In this document: positions 15,966 to 24,453 of the stretch, in pieces
Numbering within the stretch: position 1 is the first letter of the stretch
How the letters are laid out: every line of letters begins with the position of its first letter
Source of the DNA: Anaerolineae bacterium
Lineage (GTDB): Bacteria > Chloroflexota > Anaerolineae > Aggregatilineales > Phototrophicaceae
Direction of reading: 5' to 3'
DNA length: 50,679 nucleotides
NCBI GenBank assembly: GCA_030950085.1
Contig: JAUZRW010000018.1
Location: forward strand, 1 to 50,679
Notes under the pieces: model-generated
Told to the model about the DNA's origin: nothing
Databases searched by the model: none
What the model saw: the letters and a program-made list of their open reading frames with translations, nothing else
Position numbers and translations under genes: made by a program

Positions 15966-17330
15966 ATGCCTCGACCCAAAAAATCTAATCAACCCGGCAA
16001 GCCTCGTAATAAGCGTGATGATAGACCGCGTGGTAAACACGGAAGAGGGTCATCTCGCAATGACAAATCCAAATCGAGCAAAAGCGGCACGTTCGATATC
16101 AAAGTTAAAGCGATGGCAAATGGGGGCTATGCACTCGGTTTGCATAATAAAAGAACTACCTTTGTTCCTTATACCATCCCCGGCGAAACAGTCAAAGTTC
16201 GTCTTGTAGAGACACGCAGCAATGTTGACTTTGCAACGGGGGTAGAAATGTTAAGTGCTTCTGCTGACCGCGTTTTCCCTCAATGTCCACATTTCGGTCC
16301 CAGTCGTTGTTGGGGCTGTCAATGGCAACATATTGACTACAAGGCACAACTGCTGCTGAAACAAGATGTTCTCGCCGACCAACTGTATCGTATTGGCAAT
16401 TTTCAAGATAGAGTTATCGAAAAAGCGATGAAGGCTGTCAAACCATCCGCGCAGCAATGGGGCTATAACTCTCATATGACCTTTGAGCGCAACGTTGATG
16501 GTCACTTAGGCTTGCCAAAAGTTGACGGACGCAGTATCCAAGCTATCGAAACATGCCATATTCTACATCCCGATTTACAGACGCTCTATGATATCATCGA
16601 AATTGACTTTGATGATATGAAGAAGCTGGCATTGTGGCGCGGCAGCGGTGGCGAAACAATGATTATCATCACCATGACCAGCGAAGATGCCCCTGAACTG
16701 ACGGCGGATTTACCGACCAGTGTGAATGTGATTTTGCCGGATAACGAACCTGTGAATCTGGTGGGTGATTCGATGATTTATTATGAAGTGGGCAAGCGTT
16801 TGTTTCGTGTGACAGCCGGTGGCTATTTTCGGGCTAATGTCGCGCAAATTGATAACTTGATTGCCGAAGTGCTGGCTATGTTGTATCTTTCGGAAGATGA
16901 TTCGGTATTGGATTTATATGCCGGAGTTGGGGTTTTCAGTGCCTTTATCGCGCAACATGCCGGCTTGGTTACACTGGTTGAAAGCTATCCACCAACTGCC
17001 ACCGATGCCGAAGAAAATCTCAAAGACTTCGACAATATTGATATTATCGAAGGTAGTGTCGAAAGCGTTTTGCCTTCGTTGATAGCAGCAGGAGAACGCT
17101 ACGAAGCAGCCGTGATTGACCCACCGAGTAGAGGGTTAAGTCGAGAGGTGCTGGAATCGCTCGTCACGCTCAATATCCCGAAACTGGCTTATATCAGCAG
17201 TGACCCAGCAAGCCTCGCCCGTGATGCACAAGCTCTATGCAAACGCGGCTATACCCTGAAAAAAGTTCAGCCTTTCGACTTCGCACCCCAGACATATTAC
17301 ATTGATGCCGTCGCCTTGTTGGAGAAGTGA
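15966..17330 (+). CDS. RlmD/TrmA-like RNA (uracil-5)-methyltransferase with an unusual active site
   Basis: This is a class I SAM-dependent methyltransferase of the TrmA/RlmCD family, which forms 5-methyluridine in 23S rRNA or tRNA. The 454 residues comprise a basic, disordered N-terminus (1-40), a TRAM domain (about 43-97), the Fe-S cysteines Cys107, Cys115, Cys118 and Cys197 (CPHFGPSRCWGCQW; TCHI), and the SAM motif DLYAGVGVFSAF. The DPPSRGLSREV loop follows. The family nucleophile lies in the motif Y-[VI]-S-C-[ND]-P; here it reads YISSDPASLARD, so Ser412 replaces the catalytic Cys. Whether it is still active is open. The ATG at 15966 sits 8 nt after a TAGGAA site. Confidence 0.85.
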   Translation: MPRPKKSNQPGKPRNKRDDRPRGKHGRGSSRNDKSKSSKSGTFDIKVKAMANGGYALGLHNKRTTFVPYTIPGETVKVRLVETRSNVDFATGVEMLSASADRVFPQCPHFGPSRCWGCQWQHIDYKAQLLLKQDVLADQLYRIGNFQDRVIEKAMKAVKPSAQQWGYNSHMTFERNVDGHLGLPKVDGRSIQAIETCHILHPDLQTLYDIIEIDFDDMKKLALWRGSGGETMIIITMTSEDAPELTADLPTSVNVILPDNEPVNLVGDSMIYYEVGKRLFRVTAGGYFRANVAQIDNLIAEVLAMLYLSEDDSVLDLYAGVGVFSAFIAQHAGLVTLVESYPPTATDAEENLKDFDNIDIIEGSVESVLPSLIAAGERYEAAVIDPPSRGLSREVLESLVTLNIPKLAYISSDPASLARDAQALCKRGYTLKKVQPFDFAPQTYYIDAVALLEK

Positions 17331-17370
17331 AGGTTATCAAGTACAAATATACCCGTTTTCGCCGCTAAAT

Positions 17371-17399
17371 ATGACAAAAAGCATTACATATGATATAAT
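17371..17399 (+). promoter_or_regulatory. Sigma70-like promoter for the gene at 17439
   Basis: ATGACA (17371-17376), a 17-bp spacer and TATAAT (17394-17399). The -35 is one base from consensus and the -10 is consensus. The expected start site is near 17406, giving a 5' UTR of about 33 nt with GGAGAG before the ATG. Confidence 0.65.
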
Positions 17400-17438
17400 T
17401 CATCAATAGTTGTTTCTATTGGATGTTGGAGAGAATTG

Positions 17439-19115
17439 ATGGTTGAGCATGTAGATAAGACACAGAAGGACACTAAATTACAAACTGAATCGCCCGAAAT
17501 CCAAGATCCAGAATACGCAAGCCTAGGATACGATAATCCATGGACAGTATTTGATGGTTTTCCGCCCTCAAATAAGGGACAAATTAACCCTACATCAATG
17601 ACCCCCACTATGGTTCTTCAATTACAACGAACGATAGGCAATCAGGCGGTCTTAAATCTTATCCGTCAACAAAGACAAAATGCGATTCAGCGCAAAGAGA
17701 CCCCGACAAGTCATCAGCAGAACGGTCTACCGCATCTCCAGCCGAACGTAGAAAATGCAGAAAATGCAGGTCTAGTCGCTAGTCATAGCACGCCACATGG
17801 CAGAGTATGGGTACAGCGCGAAGTGAGTGAGGAAGACATCACATGGGCGGATTCTGCAAACACATCTGTAGAGCGTGTCCAAGATGGGGTACGCGATGCA
17901 ATTTCTCGTCTGAATAGTGATGCAACGACAGCCATCGGGCATATTCGAGAGGCACAAACACAATATGATAGTTTTGACGAGATGTACAATGATGCCGTCG
18001 GGCGTTTTATCAGTGGCGTAGAATCGGCACAAGCTAAAGAGCGCGAATTCCGCGAAAATGTGAAATTCGTTGCGACAACGACCTTTGCTGTGGTAGCCCC
18101 AACTGCCAGCGCAATGTATTCTGCAATGGACGGTGCGTTAACAAAAGTCCAGCGAGTAAGTTCTATTGTGTCTAGCGCAACAGCTCGCAGAACACCTGCC
18201 GATACATCCGGTGGGACTTCGCCGGGTGCGGCAGCGCGACGTGAAGACCGTGTTGATTGGAGTAATTTGCTATCGACAACGCTCACTGCCTTTGAAGATA
18301 CTGTCCAAAATAATACTGACTTGAGCAATATCGCTAACTCGTGCGTGGATATTGTGCGCTTCCTTGATAGCGTTCAAGAGCGACGTTATACAGGCGATAA
18401 CCCTCAATCAGCCCCTCTTGGGCAACAGGCAAATCGCATGGTTGATAACCTCAGTGATATACTCAGTAACCTCAATGGGATTACTGCCGGTGTCATATCC
18501 GGACCAACAGAAACGCTGAAAAACCAAATTGTTGAGCGATTGGGCAGTGTCACCCCACGACAGTTAGAACAAGATATTGCTATTCGGTGGATGGGGGGCT
18601 TGGGACGGAATGAGCTAGACCAGATTGACCTTGCTGATGCTTACTTAGCGCGGATTGGTGTTTTTGATAGAGGTGACAACCGACTCGACTATGATACAGG
18701 CACTATCACAACCGATATTGATGAGCGCATCTTGCATTGGCGTGCGAGTTGGGAGAGTAGCGCCATGAGCTTAGTCGGTTCGACAGTGCTTTGGCTGGGC
18801 AATCCCTTCGCGCCACGAGAACTAATTGACGATGGGGAGCGCTGTGTTATACCACGAACCTATAGTGGGCAAATCCGTGATGACCACAATGGGGAGTGGA
18901 ATGTTAATATTCCGGGCGGCGCACCACCGGAAGGCGGCGGTCAACTGCTATTAACCGGCTATACCGTAGACCACATGGACTCTTCAGGTTGGGAATGGAG
19001 CTATCCGGGTGATTTACGCCAACGATTAAGATGGGAAATCCGCTTTACGGCACAAGCAGTTGGTCAACTTGGTGGGGGCGCACCCGCAGCCGGACCTGTC
19101 ATCAACCCACTATAA
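17439..19115 (+). CDS. Orphan protein with an LQRTIGNQAV motif (eCIS-cargo-like), unknown function
   Basis: 558 residues from ATG 17439 (a TTG lies just upstream at 17436). Residues 59-75 read VLQLQRTIGNQAVLNLI, which matches the LQRxxGNxxV segment commonly found in N-terminal regions of DUF4157-type and other proteins linked to extracellular contractile injection systems. Around it the protein is low-complexity and Gln/Asn-rich. Residues about 120-330 form a long helical region (VRDAISRLNSDATTAIGHIR). The C-terminal part is beta-rich, with Trp-rich segments (EWNVNIPGGAPPEGGGQLLL). There is no signal peptide, and the hydrophobic stretch near 210-226 is weak. No sheath, tube, baseplate or ATPase gene of such a system is within the window. 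It has its own strong promoter. Confidence 0.7.
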   Translation: MVEHVDKTQKDTKLQTESPEIQDPEYASLGYDNPWTVFDGFPPSNKGQINPTSMTPTMVLQLQRTIGNQAVLNLIRQQRQNAIQRKETPTSHQQNGLPHLQPNVENAENAGLVASHSTPHGRVWVQREVSEEDITWADSANTSVERVQDGVRDAISRLNSDATTAIGHIREAQTQYDSFDEMYNDAVGRFISGVESAQAKEREFRENVKFVATTTFAVVAPTASAMYSAMDGALTKVQRVSSIVSSATARRTPADTSGGTSPGAAARREDRVDWSNLLSTTLTAFEDTVQNNTDLSNIANSCVDIVRFLDSVQERRYTGDNPQSAPLGQQANRMVDNLSDILSNLNGITAGVISGPTETLKNQIVERLGSVTPRQLEQDIAIRWMGGLGRNELDQIDLADAYLARIGVFDRGDNRLDYDTGTITTDIDERILHWRASWESSAMSLVGSTVLWLGNPFAPRELIDDGERCVIPRTYSGQIRDDHNGEWNVNIPGGAPPEGGGQLLLTGYTVDHMDSSGWEWSYPGDLRQRLRWEIRFTAQAVGQLGGGAPAAGPVINPL

Positions 19116-19126
19116 ATTACTTGGCA

Positions 19127-20884
19127 CTAAAAGCGCATCAGCCGTTCTAGTCGTTGGGTATAGTCATCATCTAACATCGGCTCATAATCAGTTTTGAGAT
19201 GCTGGTTGATGAAATAAGTCGTCACATCGGGCTTGGATGTCGGTAAATTTTGGTCAAGTTCCCATTGTGCCTCAGCCAGCAAGAGAGTCGCCTGCGCGAT
19301 GTAGGCGGCTAAATCAACCATTCGCCGCGCATGAGCCTGTGCAAACCTATCACCCTTTGCTGCCATCTGAGCGAGTATCTGCATCAGTCGTTTGATAGCC
19401 ACTTGAACAATTTCAACATTATTTTGCAAATCGTTATGACTGACTGTCGCCAATTGCGATTGCATATCAGCAATAAACGCCTCGTGGATACTATAACGTG
19501 CAATATCGCGCAAGACTTGAACACACAAAACATTATGCGTGCCTTCCCAACTTTCTAGCACAATCATATCTCGATAGAGGCGCGGCAAAATGCTAAATGA
19601 TTCGATTGCCCCATTGCCACCAAGTACCTCAATGCCACGATGAACAATCTGCGACCCTGTAATACTCGTGATGTACTTATTGATATTGACCAGCATCCGA
19701 TACGATTTTGTATCTTGTTCACTAGCCTGCCCACTTTCAATTTTATCCAGCAAATGAGCGAGATAAAAACTACTCGCTGTCGCCGCCGTATATTCAGTCA
19801 TGATATCGGCAATCGCTTCTTGCACCATTGGGAAGTTGGCAATCGGCTGACCAAATGCCTTGCGATGACAAGCATACTGCCCAGCTTCAATATAGACACG
19901 TCGCATCGTACCAGCACAGGCAACAGCATTCATTAGGCGCGATGTGTTCAATACGAGTTCAACCACTGTTTTGAAGCCCTGTTCGACTGCTCCAACGGGA
20001 TAGGCAGCCGCTTCCCGAAAATCGAGTTCAGCACTGGCAAGGGTGCGTGTGCCGAGTTTGTCTTTCAAGCGTCGAATATAAAATCCATTGGTTGAGCCAT
20101 CATCTAATTGGCGTGGCACAATAAAGAGTCCGAGTCCGCGAGTGCCTTCGTTGTCGGTTGCACGGGCTGTCATCAAAAATTGGTCAGCATTGATATTCGA
20201 GCAAAACCATTTTTCGCCGCTAATCCGCCATGTGCCATCGTCTGCCGCAGTCGCTATCACCGCATTCGCGCCGACATCACTCCCACCTTGTACTTCGGTT
20301 AAGAATTGTGCGCCATGCTGCATCTCATCATAATGGGGATTGAGCAAGGGCGGCAAAAACTTCTCGCGGACATCATCACTCGCTACTTGTTGCAAGGCAC
20401 GGATTAAACCCGATGTACAGGCTAATGAACACAGATGACCGCCTTCGCCATTGTGAGTCAGCAAATAATACAAGCCCATCTGCTTGACACTGTTACCGAC
20501 TTCACCCTGCATCGCCATAATGCCGCTTTCCCACACCATGCGCCCAATATAGTCATGATTAGGGTGAAATTCGATTTGCTCAATGCGCTCCCCTAAAGCT
20601 GACCAACGGTCTAAGCGCGGATGATTGCCGATACGGTCTTCAACTTTTGCCGCCTCATCTATCACAGTAGCGACACTTGCCCCAAGTTTTGCCAAGTCCT
20701 GTTTTGCAGTTTCGTAGTCATCACCTAGATAACGTTGCAAAACGTAGTGTAAATTTGTATCCGATGTGAAAAAATTATTGGGCTTGTCTTCTTCCCATGC
20801 CAATAAATCATTACGCCCTTGTGTTGTTTGATTGACCATCATGCACGCTCTCATTCCATAATCTAATTTCGGCAAATAAGGCAT
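19127..20884 (-). CDS. Acyl-CoA dehydrogenase, AidB-like
   Basis: This FAD-dependent acyl-CoA dehydrogenase of 585 residues has features of the AidB branch: a long N-terminal region (about 150 residues before the usual core), the flavin-contact motif FLTEVQGGSDVGANAV, WFCSNINADQFLMTARA, and RKAFGQPIANFPMVQE. The C-terminal helices include EVLGGNGAIESF, RDMIVLESWEGTHNVLCVQV and an extra helical tail. ATG 20884 has no good ribosome site and a palindromic repeat lies only 8 nt upstream. Met15-Met16 (20842/20839), which begin the conserved NQTTQGRN stretch, are an alternative start with GAGAG in front. The substrate is not predictable; in E. coli, AidB is linked to alkylation stress. It is convergent with the preceding gene. 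Confidence 0.88.
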   Translation of the reverse strand: MPYLPKLDYGMRACMMVNQTTQGRNDLLAWEEDKPNNFFTSDTNLHYVLQRYLGDDYETAKQDLAKLGASVATVIDEAAKVEDRIGNHPRLDRWSALGERIEQIEFHPNHDYIGRMVWESGIMAMQGEVGNSVKQMGLYYLLTHNGEGGHLCSLACTSGLIRALQQVASDDVREKFLPPLLNPHYDEMQHGAQFLTEVQGGSDVGANAVIATAADDGTWRISGEKWFCSNINADQFLMTARATDNEGTRGLGLFIVPRQLDDGSTNGFYIRRLKDKLGTRTLASAELDFREAAAYPVGAVEQGFKTVVELVLNTSRLMNAVACAGTMRRVYIEAGQYACHRKAFGQPIANFPMVQEAIADIMTEYTAATASSFYLAHLLDKIESGQASEQDTKSYRMLVNINKYITSITGSQIVHRGIEVLGGNGAIESFSILPRLYRDMIVLESWEGTHNVLCVQVLRDIARYSIHEAFIADMQSQLATVSHNDLQNNVEIVQVAIKRLMQILAQMAAKGDRFAQAHARRMVDLAAYIAQATLLLAEAQWELDQNLPTSKPDVTTYFINQHLKTDYEPMLDDDYTQRLERLMRF

Positions 20885-20891
20885 TCTGAAC

Positions 20892-20918
20892 GTAGGGGCA
20901 AAAGATGTATCTTGCCCA
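20892..20918. repeat. GTAGGGGC palindrome at the 5' end of the acyl-CoA dehydrogenase gene
   Basis: GGGGCAAAAGAT and ATCTTGCCC fold into a hairpin that begins 8 nt upstream of the annotated ATG on the minus strand. If transcribed, it would cover the position expected for a ribosome site. Confidence 0.6.
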
Positions 20919-21033
20919 ATTAGAGTGTACCACTTTTCTGAAATCTACCGTAACTGCTCATCTTAAGGGGGGCATTTCAAGTGGGTGCAGAATATAAAAC
21001 AAATCTTATTTCGCCTAAAACGTCGTGCTTTTG

Positions 21034-21105
21034 TAGGGACGTACCCGTGTGTGCGCTCGTTGTTACTGACGACGGGATGACCATGGGTTTCCCCTACAAT
21101 TTGTG
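21034..21105. repeat. GTAGGGACG/CCCCTAC inverted-end element, about 72 bp
   Basis: It begins GTAGGGACGTACCCG and ends GGGTTTCCCCTAC, so its termini are inverted. It is one more member of the GTAGGG family. It lies in the 530-bp gene-free stretch 20885-21415, which also holds a family B copy, a mini-element and a terminator. Confidence 0.5.
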
Positions 21106-21126
21106 AACTAGGATGAAATATCCCTT

Positions 21127-21309
21127 CTTGTTTAACAAACTATCTACTACTTGACCAATTTAATTCTTGATGATTAGATTCATGTTTTTCGGGCGCAATG
21201 CCTTGCGCCCCTACATAAAAACTTTTTTGGTCGTGTACTACGGTGATGCTCTAATACCTGTCTCACCTTGCCATGTTGTGTGAGGCGCGGTGAAACCCCG
21301 AAAGGGGCT
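21127..21309 (+). repeat. Family B repeat, copy 2, split by a mini-element
   Basis: 21127-21144 (CTTGTTTAACAAACTATC) and 21241-21309 together match the uninterrupted copies at 24353 and 28000. The mini-element sits between them with duplicated TA. Confidence 0.85.
21147..21238 (-). mobile_element. MITE-like mini-element (family C), copy 2, 92 bp, inserted in family B
   Basis: Boundaries CTACTTGACCAA and TTGGTCGTGTAC are flanked by TA at 21145-21146 and 21239-21240, where the unoccupied family B copies carry a single TA. The central palindrome GGGCGCAATGCCTTGCGCCC is the GTAGGGGCG family core. A TA duplication is typical of the IS630/Tc1-mariner group. Confidence 0.9.
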
Positions 21310-21349
21310 TATAGGGAATTCACCATCAAGACATGACGGCTAGGGTGTC

Positions 21350-21385
21350 AAAACAAAAAACCACCCGATAAAATTATCAGGTGGT
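21350..21385 (-). terminator. Intrinsic terminator of the secreted-protein gene
   Basis: Read on the minus strand, ACCACCTGAT pairs with ATCGGGTGGT (one wobble) over a short loop and is followed by TTTTTTGTTTT (complement of 21350-21359). Confidence 0.88.
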
Positions 21386-21415
21386 GAATGACTATTCGTC
21401 TATATATTGTGAGGT

Positions 21416-22360
21416 TTAGTCGGATTCTTCGCCAAACAAGGCTTCTTCGGTCATATTGATGAGACCCATCACTTGTCCCATTTGCTCACCGAGTGCAGCG
21501 CGAACCTCGTCCATTTCCATACTTTCCATCATGGCGTTCATGCCTTCAAATGTCATCGGTTCCATTTCCATCAGCATCGGATTAATCTCATCCATCCCAA
21601 GTTCTTGTACATCTAGGAAGTTGAAGTGCATGAACATTGAGAACGGTGGGAATGCTTCGTCGTCGCGGACTTCTGAGCGGACAATGAGGTGCAATAACGA
21701 TACATCGTCATCTGTTGCGATGCCATCTGCTGGTGCCATCGGAGAATAGGGGGCATCCATAGCTTCGTTATAAACAACACCTGTATCTGCATCACGGACT
21801 TCATTGGTGTACATGACATGCCCTGCGAAAGCACCCGTCACATTCGGCACACCCATAATCTCTTCGCCGCCCATGACCTGTTCGCCATCCACAAAGACCA
21901 ATGCCGGCCCCCATGAAGCAAGTGCATTGAAGACTGTCGGCAACACGGGCGCTTCATGACCGCTATTCCCATGTAAATCGACATCAGTGGCAATCCCACC
22001 TTCCCAGTATTCTGGCATAACACCAGTGGGTGCGCCGAAGAGGGGGAAAATGACTGTAACTTGGGCATCTTCTAACAGGGTATCGGCATCCATTTGGTAT
22101 TCATTGACATAGAAACGGGCAAACATGATGCCTGTATTGGTTTCAGTATCAACATGAACTTCAAAAAAGCCCGGACGGTCAAGAGCGATAACATTTGAAC
22201 CATCATAAGAAAAATTATCCGGATATTCACCAATTGACTGAACAACAGTTCCGCGTAGATGAAAAACGGTTTGTTCTTCTTCGTCTTGGGCGCTGACAGT
22301 GACAGCTAGGGCGCTCGTGACTAAGATAAGCAACAATAGTGATAAAAGTTTACGTGACAT
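21416..22360 (-). CDS. Secreted protein with acidic Met-rich C-terminus, unknown function
   Basis: 314 residues. A signal peptide (MSRKLLSLLLLILVTSALAV, cleavage probably after VSA) leads into a beta-rich domain with no family I recognise (FHLRGTVVQSIGEYPDNFSY; MFARFYVNEYQMDADT; GPALVFVDGEQVMGG). The last ~55 residues are strongly enriched in Met, Glu and Asp (NPMLMEMEPMTFEGMNAMME), and several His occur in the middle (DLHGNSGHEAP). Metal binding is a possibility, but that is speculation. An AGGAG site precedes the ATG. An intrinsic terminator follows. It lies just downstream, on the same strand, of a broken cytochrome c gene. Confidence 0.8.
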   Translation of the reverse strand: MSRKLLSLLLLILVTSALAVTVSAQDEEEQTVFHLRGTVVQSIGEYPDNFSYDGSNVIALDRPGFFEVHVDTETNTGIMFARFYVNEYQMDADTLLEDAQVTVIFPLFGAPTGVMPEYWEGGIATDVDLHGNSGHEAPVLPTVFNALASWGPALVFVDGEQVMGGEEIMGVPNVTGAFAGHVMYTNEVRDADTGVVYNEAMDAPYSPMAPADGIATDDDVSLLHLIVRSEVRDDEAFPPFSMFMHFNFLDVQELGMDEINPMLMEMEPMTFEGMNAMMESMEMDEVRAALGEQMGQVMGLINMTEEALFGEESD

Positions 22361-22441
22361 AGATTCATGCTCCTGTGTATGGTTTGTATAGATTGCTTCA
22401 AAAGATAAAGTCCGACATAATGCCAGACGAAATCACAAAGG

Positions 22442-22933
22442 TTAGTTGTTTTCTGCACCTTGTTCAATCCAACGTGCAATCAGGTTAATTTGCTCTTCGG
22501 GTAGTGGTACGGATGGTGTATCGGGGCTTGCTGAGGCTGGCATACCGCCAGAGCGCAATAGTAAAATGAGCGTGCTGGCTTCGGGATTGCCGACTTGTAC
22601 GACTGGGAAGAAGTTTGAACCACGCATGACATTATCATAATTATCCAATTCCAAACCATTCGGCGGTGCCCCAGCAACACTATTAGGTCCATGACAAAAT
22701 GCACATTTCCCTTGCAAAATGGGTAGAACATCTTGCGAGAAGCTGACAACACCATTGGCTATTGCAATCTGCGTGCCTTCAAAGGCGGCTGTTGCCCTAA
22801 CTTCTGCTTGGACTGTCGCTGTCCCGTTGCTGCGAACCAGTTGAGAAATTGATGTGCCGCGTTGTTGGACAACTTGTAAAGCAACTGTGGCTTCGGCAGC
22901 TCGCGCCTCTTGATTATAAATGGGTGTTTGAGG
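22442..22933 (-). pseudogene. Cytochrome c domain gene, 5'-truncated
   Basis: The frame reads, toward the C-terminus, a stalk segment EARAAEATVALQVVQQRGTS, then the classical planctomycete-type cytochrome c entrance VSFSQDVLPILQGKCAFCHG, with the haem motif CAFCH and a conserved downstream Met region (RSGGMPASAS). It ends with EEQINLIARWIEQGAENN. On the upstream side the frame is closed by a stop at 22934-22936. No ATG, GTG or usable start with a ribosome site is present, and no signal peptide precedes the domain, so the 5' part appears lost. The break coincides with the left edge of three hairpins (22932-22998). A TTG at 22717 would leave only the haem domain. Confidence 0.6.
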
Positions 22934-22998
22934 TCACTATATCGTGACTGCTGACCTGCTGTCTGTCGTTAAAACGACACTGCGTCTAAATTCGCAGT
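22932..22998. repeat. Cluster of three consecutive hairpins
   Basis: GTCAC (22933-22937) pairs with GTGAC (22944-22948), also nested GGTCA with TGACC (22952-22956). GTCGTT (22965-22970) pairs with AACGAC (22973-22978). ACTGCG (22979-22984) pairs with CGCAGT (22993-22998). It lies between a truncated gene and the MFS gene. Confidence 0.8.
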
Positions 22999-23108
22999 AA
23001 GTGAGACCTTGCTATTTGAAACACAATCCTTAAGACCAATCTTATTGACAGTACAACCCGAACTGCGCCATGATTTGCTGAGTTTTGAATAAGTCAGGAT
23101 TTGTATCT

Positions 23109-24353
23109 ATGTATATCCCACGTCAACGCCAATTCTGGTCAGTCGGGCTTGGACACTTTACCAATGATGTTTTTATGGCAAGCGGTAGCATCTTACTCAT
23201 TTTCTTGAGTACGACGATTGTGCCGATGAGCTTCACACAAATCGGTTTTGCGCTTGGAATGCAGCAATTATCGGGCGCATTGGCGCAACCTATGTTTGGA
23301 CTACGGGCGGATAAATCCGGTGGGCGCGTGATTGGTTCCGGCGGATTAGCGTGGGTAGCAGCCATGTTCGCGTTGACATTGCTGATTGCCTTGCTCACAC
23401 GCAATTATTATTTGATGCTGATTCCGTTTTTGATGCAGGGCTTAGGCAGTGCTGCTTTACACCCTGTCGGCATGTTACACGCTGCGGAATCCAATGAAAG
23501 ACGCGCTGCCAGCAATACCGCTTATTTCTTCTTGATGGGACAAAGCGGATTAGCTCTGGGTCCAGCACTGGTGGGTTATCTTCTGGATGCAGCCAATCGT
23601 GGGACGCTGATAAAATTTTCTGGCGTGACAGGCTTCCCCGGTATCAATGTGATGACGGTCAGCGTGATGCCGCTCTTCTTCATGGCACTGTTCGCCATTC
23701 CGATTGTGATATTTATGTTCACAGGTCTTCCTCGCGGACGGCTTGTTCCTGCAAAAGAAGAAAAAACTAACGGCAAAGCGAGTCATAGCACAGTCACTTA
23801 TGCCCCCTTTATCATCATTGCCTTGTTGGTCATGTTACGCGCATTGGCACAACCGGGGTCAGCGAACTTCATTCCGGTGCTATTTGAAGAAAAAGGATGG
23901 ACAGCTGCCCAATATGGTCTGATTGCCTCGTCATTTTGGATTGCGAGTGGTATTGCAGGGGTCATCATGGGGAATTTAGCTGACCGCTTTGACCGCCGTT
24001 ATATTGTCTTGGCGAGCATGGTTATTTCTGCGCCAGCCTTCTTTTTATTGCCCTTCATTGACGGAGCAGCCGCCTTTGCACTTGCTATTATTGCTGGAGG
24101 GTTTAGTGGTGGGTCGCATAGTATTATTGTTGTTCTCGCCCAAGAACTTGTTCCCGATAGTAAAGGTTTTGCATCGGGCGCGATTCTCGGCTTTATTTTT
24201 GCATCGGGCGCAATCGGTAATATCATCATTGGGGCTGTTTCGGATGTCATTGGCTTGGGCGTGACCTTCCAGATTGTCGCTATTACGGCGGTGGCTGCTG
24301 GATTTTTCGCCTTGCTCCTCCCTAAGCGTCAACAACCCGTCGTCGCATCATAA
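23109..24353 (+). CDS. MFS transporter, fosmidomycin-resistance (Fsr)-like
   Basis: A 12-helix major facilitator of 414 residues. The first helix motif GLGHFTNDVFMASGSILLIF, the loop FGLRADKSGGR and GSAALHPVGMLHAAESNERR resemble Fsr-type drug exporters, in which a His-Pro follows a Gly-rich turn. A second-half loop, MGNLADRFDRRY, is the motif-A repeat. ATG 23109 follows AGGA with a 9-nt gap; the upstream TTG at 23085 would add 8 residues. It is probably a proton-coupled efflux pump for small organic compounds; the substrate is unknown. It is convergent with the next gene and its stop codon abuts a family B repeat. Confidence 0.88.
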   Translation: MYIPRQRQFWSVGLGHFTNDVFMASGSILLIFLSTTIVPMSFTQIGFALGMQQLSGALAQPMFGLRADKSGGRVIGSGGLAWVAAMFALTLLIALLTRNYYLMLIPFLMQGLGSAALHPVGMLHAAESNERRAASNTAYFFLMGQSGLALGPALVGYLLDAANRGTLIKFSGVTGFPGINVMTVSVMPLFFMALFAIPIVIFMFTGLPRGRLVPAKEEKTNGKASHSTVTYAPFIIIALLVMLRALAQPGSANFIPVLFEEKGWTAAQYGLIASSFWIASGIAGVIMGNLADRFDRRYIVLASMVISAPAFFLLPFIDGAAAFALAIIAGGFSGGSHSIIVVLAQELVPDSKGFASGAILGFIFASGAIGNIIIGAVSDVIGLGVTFQIVAITAVAAGFFALLLPKRQQPVVAS

Positions 24354-24441
24354 GCCCCTTTCGGGGTTTCACCGCGCCTCACACAAAATTGCAAAGTGAG
24401 ACAGGCATTAGAGCGTTATCGTAGATAGTTTGTTAAACAAG
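24353..24441 (-). repeat. Family B repeat, copy 3 (inverted)
   Basis: It begins on the last base of the MFS stop codon with AGCCCCTTTCGGGGTTTCAC and ends TTGTTAAACAAG. It lies between two convergent genes, where its two hairpins could end transcription in both directions. It is the best uninterrupted copy for comparison with copy 2. Confidence 0.88.
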
Positions 24442-24453
24442 CATAGTCTAATT

